A stretch of DNA of 55,927 nucleotides from CAZCQP01 sp964500895 (lineage in GTDB: Bacteria > Bacillota > Clostridia > Lachnospirales > JAISER01). Positions 50,595 to 55,927 of this stretch are shown here, one piece after another (the stretch's first letter is position 1; each line of letters begins with the position of its first letter). Under the pieces are notes generated by a model. It did no database searches and had not been told where the DNA came from. It was given only the letters and a program-made list of their open reading frames with translations. The stretch is taken from assembly GCA_964500895.1 (NCBI GenBank), contig CAZCQP010000014.1:1-55927 (forward strand), read 5' to 3'. Made by a program: the position numbers and the translations under genes.

Positions 50595-51146
50595 ATGCAA
50601 AAGAAGCAAAAAATAATCGCCGGGGGCGTACTCTCACTAACATTGCTGCTAGGGCTTACAACAAAAGTGTTGCCCGCTTCAAATGTGCAACCGGGAAGCG
50701 CCCAAGACCCGCTGGTGACCAAAAGCTATGTGGATGATAAGCTGAGCCAAAGCGCAACCAAAGTGGATCAGCAAGCCATTGTGGACGATGTGATGGCACA
50801 GATTGAATTTTTATATGGGGATACACTCTCCGGCAACAATACCGGTTCCAATACAACCGCAACCCCCGGGCAAGAAGCAGCACAAACCTATGTGCCGGTG
50901 AGTGCAAAGGCCGGGCAAATCATCGTTGGCCACGAAGGCACCGAAATCATTTTGCGCAGCGGCACGGCTGTGGGCTATTGCCCTGGTGCCAACGGCCTTG
51001 TGAACGTCACCCAAGGCTCTGAATTGGGCAACGGTGATGCCGTTAAACTAAACAACCTGCTCATTGTGCCCCGGCATGATGGCCGTGGTGTATCCGTTAA
51101 AACGGATGCTTGGTTCATCATTAAGGGCGGATACAACATTTACTAA
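50595..51146 (+). CDS. Secreted protein of unknown function
   Basis: It has 183 residues. Signal segment about 7-27, a Thr/Asn/Gly linker, and a C-terminal domain (about 100-183) with AGQIIVGHEGTEIILRSGTA, GLVNVTQGSELGNGDAVKLN and NLLIVPRHDGRGVSVKTDAW. I recall similar C-terminal domains in other clostridial secreted proteins, but I cannot name one. It starts at ATG behind AAAAGGAGG and sits 21 bases before the giant phosphodiester glycosidase, so the two are probably co-expressed. Confidence 0.75.
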   Translation: MQKKQKIIAGGVLSLTLLLGLTTKVLPASNVQPGSAQDPLVTKSYVDDKLSQSATKVDQQAIVDDVMAQIEFLYGDTLSGNNTGSNTTATPGQEAAQTYVPVSAKAGQIIVGHEGTEIILRSGTAVGYCPGANGLVNVTQGSELGNGDAVKLNNLLIVPRHDGRGVSVKTDAWFIIKGGYNIY

Positions 51147-51167
51147 ACTTAACAGGAGTTTAAACCA

Positions 51168-53855
51168 ATGAAGAAATTTAATGTACATAAGATAAGCCGC
51201 TATGGAGCGGCGTTGGCGCTGTGCCTGGGTTTTGTTTTTTATCCCTTAACGCCGGTACAGGCAGAAACCTATTATGAAAAAAACACCATAGAAGTGTTAG
51301 GCAAAGGCATTGTATTTGAAAGCAGCCAGATGGTTACAGACAAAGGGATGTTGGATGTATACGTCCTCCGGGTGCCTTTGAACGACCCGTACATAACCGT
51401 TAAACCGGTACAATCCACCAAAGAAAGCATGTTAAAAGAAGCCACCACCGCACTTTTAAACGACAACAACGCCATTGCCGGTGTGAATGGGGACTTTTTT
51501 AACATGTCCGGCTCTTATTCCTCTGTTATTGGCCCGGTGGTCATTGATGGGGAAGTGCGGGCGTTAGACCGAATGGCCAACATTGACGGCAACTATTACG
51601 CTTCTTTAATTTTAAGCAAAGATGGCAACCCCTTCATTGACTATGTGAAGTCTGAAATTCACTTTAAAAACGACGGGGTAGAAAACATTCAAGTTTACAA
51701 CATGAACAAAATCACAGACATGGTTTATTCCGCCTACATTGACCATACGTTTATGGCTGACACTTCTGCTGTGGACAAGCAGTTTCCCGGTGTGTCCAAA
51801 ATTGTTGTGGAAAATGATGTGATTACATATGTTTCCCAAAAGGGCGAACGTGTGAATGTGCCCCAGAACGGGTATGTTATTTTAATTAGCGAAGCTTCTT
51901 CCGATTATTTCACCTCCCTGGTTAAAGTGGGCCAGAAAGCAGATATTTCCATTACTTCTACCGTGGATTTCAACCAGGTTGAACAAGCCATCGGTGGGGC
52001 AGGGCGGTTGCTCATTAACGGCCAGGTGGCTTCTGATGGCGGCATGGTGCCCGGCGGCAGCCAACCACGCACAGCCGTAGGTTTCACCCAAGATAAAAAA
52101 GAACTGATTCTTATGGTGGTGGATGGTAGAACCCATTCCATTGGAGCTACCCACCAGCAACTGGCTAACTTAATGCTGAAATACGGGGCATTTAGTGCCA
52201 TGCATTTGGACGGCGGCGGTTCTTCCGCTATGGGCGTTCAAAGGGTAGGGGAGGACCAGGTTAAACTGGTGAACACCCCCTCTGATGGTTCCCAACGGAA
52301 AGTGGCCAATGCCTTAGGCGTTTTTTCCGAAGCACCTGTGGGTGCGGCACAAAGCGTGATGGTTAAACCACAAGCCCAGCGTGTTTTTGTGGGCACTGGT
52401 GTTCCTGTGCAGCTGCTGGCTTTGGACACTTATTTAAACACCATGCCTTTAGACATTACACAAGCCTCTTTAGCGTTTAATGACAGTGGCGCTTCTTACC
52501 GTGACGGCATTTTTTACCCATCCACCACAGGGATGATTGATATGACCATTATGGTCAACGGTATTCAAGGGCAGGGCAGGGTGGAAAGCAAACCCCTGGG
52601 GCAAATTGTGCCCAGCCAGACCACCATCAATGCGGGGCTTAACGGCCGAACAAACCTAACGTTCACAGGCAAAAGCCCAGACGGCTTTGAAGGCCCTATT
52701 TATGCGGGTATGAACGTTACGGTAACCCCTGCAACATTGGGTCATATGGAAGGCCATACTTTTGTAGCAGACAGCCTAGGGGCTGGGTACATCACTGTTA
52801 GCGCAGGAAATGCTGTGGCCTACATTGATGTAAACGTGGGGTATCAAACCGTGGCGTTAACTGGTTTTGAAGACCGCCCACCTGTAACATTTGCCAGCTA
52901 CCCAGATGGCCTAACCGGTTCCGTTATGCATAACAACACAGTGGTGAACGAAGGGGCCAATGCAGTCAGCATGACCTATACGTTGGCGGCCAGCACCGAA
53001 ACACAAGCGGCATACATCACTTTTCCGCAAACCATTCCCATGCCCAACGGCACCAGCAGTTTTAAGCTGGATATATTTGGAGATAATTCCTATTATTGGT
53101 TACGGGCAAAAGTGCGGGACGGCAACGGCCAGGAACAAACCATAGATTTGGCAAAAGAAATAAACTGGACCGGATGGAAAACAGTGACGGCTAACATTCC
53201 GGCAGACATGAAACAGCCTGTTCAGTTGGAACGCATTTATGTTACAAGCTTAAACAACATTGACACCAATACATACACGTTGGCCATTGACAATGTGATA
53301 TGCGATGTATTAACCCGATACCCTAAACTGCAACACCCGGACTCCAGCGTGGTCACTGACCCTAGAAAGGCCGATTTAACCGCAGTTCCCACAGACAACC
53401 ATGACTATTATGTTAAAGGGGACTTGGCCATCGAAGGCTACAAGGTTACAGACACCGGTGCGCTAACGGTCATTCAAATGAGTGCCAAAGCAGGTGGCTT
53501 TGCTTCCACAAACCCTGCCCAGTGGGGTGCATTTGAACGGGATATTCGTAACAGCGCACGGCAAGTGGTTGTGATTGAAACGGACATTAGCCCAATCAAC
53601 TTTACATATGCCAAAGAGTATCAAATGTTTCAGGAAGCTTTGGAACCTTTCGTGCTTGAAGGCAAAACCATTTTTGTGGTGAGCACCAACGGGAAAGCAC
53701 CATCCACCAATTTACGCAACGGGGTGTACTACGTCAACTTAGGCGGACCATGGCCAACAGCAGAAGCTGCTGCTAAAGATGGAAAAGAGAAGTATCAGCT
53801 TCGTTTAAGGCTGGCACCGGAAGGTACATATTATCAATTACAAAAAGCAGAGTAA
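51168..53855 (+). CDS. Large secreted phosphodiester glycosidase family protein
   Basis: It has 895 residues. Signal peptide about 1-31. NAGPA-type domain about 70-385 (GVNGDFFNMSGSYSSVIGPV, PRTAVGFTQDKKELILMVVD, GAFSAMHLDGGGSSAMGVQR), keeping the D-G-G-G/A-S core also present in the protein at 12617. Then Ig-like segments (about 390-560), a carbohydrate-binding beta-sandwich-like part (about 565-720) and a C-terminal domain (about 725-895) placed where longer members have a calcineurin-like phosphoesterase, but without visible metal-binding motifs. It starts at ATG behind ACAGGAG. Likely acts on envelope glycopolymers. Confidence 0.88.
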   Translation: MKKFNVHKISRYGAALALCLGFVFYPLTPVQAETYYEKNTIEVLGKGIVFESSQMVTDKGMLDVYVLRVPLNDPYITVKPVQSTKESMLKEATTALLNDNNAIAGVNGDFFNMSGSYSSVIGPVVIDGEVRALDRMANIDGNYYASLILSKDGNPFIDYVKSEIHFKNDGVENIQVYNMNKITDMVYSAYIDHTFMADTSAVDKQFPGVSKIVVENDVITYVSQKGERVNVPQNGYVILISEASSDYFTSLVKVGQKADISITSTVDFNQVEQAIGGAGRLLINGQVASDGGMVPGGSQPRTAVGFTQDKKELILMVVDGRTHSIGATHQQLANLMLKYGAFSAMHLDGGGSSAMGVQRVGEDQVKLVNTPSDGSQRKVANALGVFSEAPVGAAQSVMVKPQAQRVFVGTGVPVQLLALDTYLNTMPLDITQASLAFNDSGASYRDGIFYPSTTGMIDMTIMVNGIQGQGRVESKPLGQIVPSQTTINAGLNGRTNLTFTGKSPDGFEGPIYAGMNVTVTPATLGHMEGHTFVADSLGAGYITVSAGNAVAYIDVNVGYQTVALTGFEDRPPVTFASYPDGLTGSVMHNNTVVNEGANAVSMTYTLAASTETQAAYITFPQTIPMPNGTSSFKLDIFGDNSYYWLRAKVRDGNGQEQTIDLAKEINWTGWKTVTANIPADMKQPVQLERIYVTSLNNIDTNTYTLAIDNVICDVLTRYPKLQHPDSSVVTDPRKADLTAVPTDNHDYYVKGDLAIEGYKVTDTGALTVIQMSAKAGGFASTNPAQWGAFERDIRNSARQVVVIETDISPINFTYAKEYQMFQEALEPFVLEGKTIFVVSTNGKAPSTNLRNGVYYVNLGGPWPTAEAAAKDGKEKYQLRLRLAPEGTYYQLQKAE

Positions 53856-53878
53856 TTTTAGAAAGGTAAGGCAGACGC

Positions 53879-55417
53879 ATGGGGCAGGGCAACATAGCTA
53901 AGACAATTTTTTCAGTAACGGCAATTACGGTGTTGTCCCGCCTGATGTCCTTACTTAGTGTACAACTGTATTTATCCTGGTACGGGGCCAACGACCCTTG
54001 GCTTAATATTTATGACTATGCTTTAAAAGCACCCAACATCATCTTCACGTGTATTGGTACGTTGTTAACCACCATTGTGGTGCCTACGTATTCTGCCATG
54101 CTGGCCAAAGCGGACAACGGCCGGGGGGAAAAATTTTTAAATGATGTTATTTCCATTTCCAGCTTGCTTATTTTGTGCTTGATTGGTTTTGGGTTTATTT
54201 TGGCACCGGCGTTTTTTAAGCTTTCGGCTTTTGGTGAAAGCCCCGAAAAGCTTGCTTATGCAGTTTTTTCTTTACGGGTACTTTTGCCTGTTATGTTTTT
54301 TTATGGCCTTAACTTTATATTCCAAGGTATTTTACAATCCCACGGCCATTTCAAGCTGCCCGCTGCCGTTACCATACCCTCCAGCTTGATAACCATCGGT
54401 TATGTGCTGTTGTTGGGTAATCGGTTTGGTGTAACCGGGCTGCTGTTTGCAACTTTAATCGGCCTTTCTCTGCAAGCACTTTTCTTGCTGCCGGCAGTGA
54501 TTAAAACCGGCTACCGTTTTCATCTTTCCTTTGACTGGAAAGACGAAGCCTTGGTCAGCTGCGCTAAACAATCTGCGCCCATTCTTATTGCGGTATCTGC
54601 ATACCAGATGAACACCCTGTTTAATTTAACCATGGCACTGCGCTTAGGGCAGAATGCCATTTTAAGCTATGTACAGAACATTATTTTAGTGTCTATTCTG
54701 GCCTTTGTGTATGCCATTACCGCCGTTTATTACCCCAAACTTTCCGTGCTGTGGGCACAGGAAGACCGTGAGGGCTATAAACAAACGTTAAGCCAAGTGC
54801 TGCAAGTGGTCACCGTATTTTTAATTCCGGCCACAGTGGGTTTCATACTCATCCGTTATTCCTTGTTTGAGCTGATTGCCCGGTGGGGCAAAGTGACGGC
54901 GGAAGATGTAGGCATTGCGGGAAATATTATGGCTTTATATGCCTTGGGCATTTTGCCTTTGGGCTTTAAAGAAATACTGGACCGGGCTTTTTATGCGCAA
55001 AAAAACACCCGGGTATCTGCACTTTTTGGCTTTATCATTATGGCGGTAAATATTGCCCTAAGTCTATTGCTCATTGATAAGCTGGGTATATACGCCTTAC
55101 CTCTGTCTTATTCCATTTCCAGCAGCGTAGGGGTGTTGGGGTTATGGCTCATTATGGGTAAAAAAATTGGCGGCTTTAATAAAGGGTTGCTTGTGATTAT
55201 ACGCAACGGGCTTTTGTCCAGTTTGGTTATGGGCTGCGCCATTCTATTGGTTAACCGTTTTCTGCTTAATGGTCTGGGCGATGGGCTTGTAGAGCGGGCC
55301 GTGAAGCTTTTTGTCCCGGTGGCACTTGGCGGCGTTTGCTATTTGGCTTTTTTCCAATTTCTGTATAAAGAGGAAAATTTATGGCAATTATGTAAAAAAA
55401 GCCAAGGGAGGCAATAG
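53879..55417 (+). CDS. murJ: Lipid II flippase MurJ
   Basis: Moves lipid-linked peptidoglycan precursor across the membrane. It has 512 residues with about 14 membrane segments in MOP superfamily arrangement: TAITVLSRLMSLLSVQLYLS, LKAPNIIFTCIGTLLTTIVVPTYS (shown here in parts), RVLLPVMFFYGLNFIFQGIL, and GILPLGFKEILDRAFYAQKN, the family's last conserved loop. It starts at ATG behind AGAAAGG. It could also be a related lipid-linked oligosaccharide flippase; MurJ is the best call and fits the ftsEX neighbourhood. Confidence 0.88.
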   Translation: MGQGNIAKTIFSVTAITVLSRLMSLLSVQLYLSWYGANDPWLNIYDYALKAPNIIFTCIGTLLTTIVVPTYSAMLAKADNGRGEKFLNDVISISSLLILCLIGFGFILAPAFFKLSAFGESPEKLAYAVFSLRVLLPVMFFYGLNFIFQGILQSHGHFKLPAAVTIPSSLITIGYVLLLGNRFGVTGLLFATLIGLSLQALFLLPAVIKTGYRFHLSFDWKDEALVSCAKQSAPILIAVSAYQMNTLFNLTMALRLGQNAILSYVQNIILVSILAFVYAITAVYYPKLSVLWAQEDREGYKQTLSQVLQVVTVFLIPATVGFILIRYSLFELIARWGKVTAEDVGIAGNIMALYALGILPLGFKEILDRAFYAQKNTRVSALFGFIIMAVNIALSLLLIDKLGIYALPLSYSISSSVGVLGLWLIMGKKIGGFNKGLLVIIRNGLLSSLVMGCAILLVNRFLLNGLGDGLVERAVKLFVPVALGGVCYLAFFQFLYKEENLWQLCKKSQGRQ

Positions 55418-55418
55418 C

Positions 55419-55772
55419 ATGTATAGCGGTCAGGACCGAGTGATACTTATTGAAGGCGATAGCTCTAACTGGTACGAGCAAGCCATTTTTATAGTGAAAG
55501 CCAGTTTACCCAAAAACAAAATGCCGGTAGATTTGGTGGCGGAAGCAGAAAAGATTATTAACGGACATGGCATTAGCCGCACATCCGGCACAAGCGCAAG
55601 TACAAGTCCAATTGTTGCATCCAAGCCCAAAGCATCTAAAACCACCGTAGCGCCAATTGCTGTTCAACCGGCTACCAAAAAGAAAAACCCAAAATTTAAT
55701 TTCTTTTTAAATCTGTTTATGCTGATGAGTTGTTTGGCATTGCTGGGGCTGCTTACCATGATGATGCGCTAG
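55419..55772 (+). CDS. Small tail-anchored protein of unknown function
   Basis: It has 117 residues. The N-terminal part (residues 1-50; VILIEGDSSNWYEQAIFIVK, AEAEKIINGHGI) is soluble, followed by a Ser/Thr/Pro/Lys linker (51-88) and a C-terminal membrane segment (about 93-114, FFLNLFMLMSCLALLGLLTM). It starts at ATG one base after the murJ stop, behind GGGAGG, so it is probably made with MurJ. Function unknown. Confidence 0.75.
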   Translation: MYSGQDRVILIEGDSSNWYEQAIFIVKASLPKNKMPVDLVAEAEKIINGHGISRTSGTSASTSPIVASKPKASKTTVAPIAVQPATKKKNPKFNFFLNLFMLMSCLALLGLLTMMMR

Positions 55773-55790
55773 TATATTCATAACATATAG

Positions 55791-55831
55791 AAAAGTGCCG
55801 GCTGTGTTTGAACCATGCCGGCACTTTTTTT
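55791..55831 (+). terminator. Terminator of the murJ operon
   Basis: AAAAGTGCCGGC and GCCGGCACTTTT form a strong stem with a 14-base loop, followed by a T run, 18 bases after the last stop. Confidence 0.85.
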
Positions 55832-55862
55832 ATTATAAAAAGGGGGAGCAGTTATACTCTAA

Positions 55863-55896
55863 ATCTATTCGCAAAAGAAAAGTTTTGCGAATAGAT
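55863..55896. repeat. Perfect 14-bp inverted repeat at the right edge
   Basis: ATCTATTCGCAAAA (55863-55876) and TTTTGCGAATAGAT (55883-55896) with a six-base loop. No T run on either strand. Its role is open; the rest of 55832-55927 shows no gene. Confidence 0.6.
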
Positions 55897-55927
55897 AGGT
55901 CTTTGCATCCAAATCCAAACCATATAA

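Overview
The window reads as a chromosomal segment of a spore-forming, chemotactic member of the Clostridia (Firmicutes). The evidence is the set of genes: sigE, spoIIGA and spoIIP for sporulation, the block miaB - YlbF/YmcA-like - mutS - mutL - miaA - hfq - ynbB, purine-rich Shine-Dalgarno sites nearly everywhere, many TTG starts, and a MutL that carries its own endonuclease motif. I cannot place it below class level. It is draft sequence: one run of 100 N (46029-46128) is flanked by two identical 55-base ends.

Left part (1-5160): on the minus strand a polysaccharide deacetylase cut by the window edge, a CarD-type regulator and ribosomal protein S20; on the plus strand a large chemotaxis receptor followed by a composite of terminators and palindromes. 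From 5161 to 9719 lies a polyamine uptake block (XRE-cupin regulator, potABCD), with a 160-bp MITE-like element between regulator and transporter. Thymidylate kinase, glucose-6-phosphate isomerase, a sirtuin and a secreted phosphodiester glycosidase follow to 14173. Next come a minus-strand C39-type peptidase and an extraordinary proline/glycine-rich protein, then acpS - nnr - FAH hydrolase (16315-19025), a second copy of the MITE-like element, a Na/Pi cotransporter, and nfo - SDR - GNAT - AEC transporter - membrane protein - MATE - TauE/SafE (21250-27302).

The DNA repair and tRNA modification block (27331-36215) resembles the Bacillus ymcB-ymcA-mutSL and miaA-hfq neighbourhoods. Convergent to it is a minus-strand sporulation cluster transcribed spoIIP -> spoIIGA -> sigE (39060-36225). 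Upstream of spoIIGA there is a Spo0A-box match and a promoter with an overlong spacer, as in the Bacillus spoIIG promoter. From 39202 to 45948 lies a MoxR/DUF58 module: membrane protein, DUF4129, DUF4350, MoxR ATPase, DUF58, a convergent SpoIIM-like protein and an RDD protein. After the assembly gap come a split TauE/SafE pair, a 57-residue ORF, and a cell-envelope run: ftsE - ftsX - M23 hydrolase - GNAT - secreted protein - giant phosphodiester glycosidase - murJ - small anchored protein.

No rRNA, tRNA, CRISPR array, prophage or intact transposase was seen. No clear new defence or biosynthetic system stands out. The most unusual material is the MITE-like family and its effect on neighbouring genes, the proline-rich protein with an aromatic C-terminal domain, the hairpin shared between a coding sequence and a terminator, the putative Spo0A-controlled spoIIG promoter, and several alternative or nested hairpins near genes.
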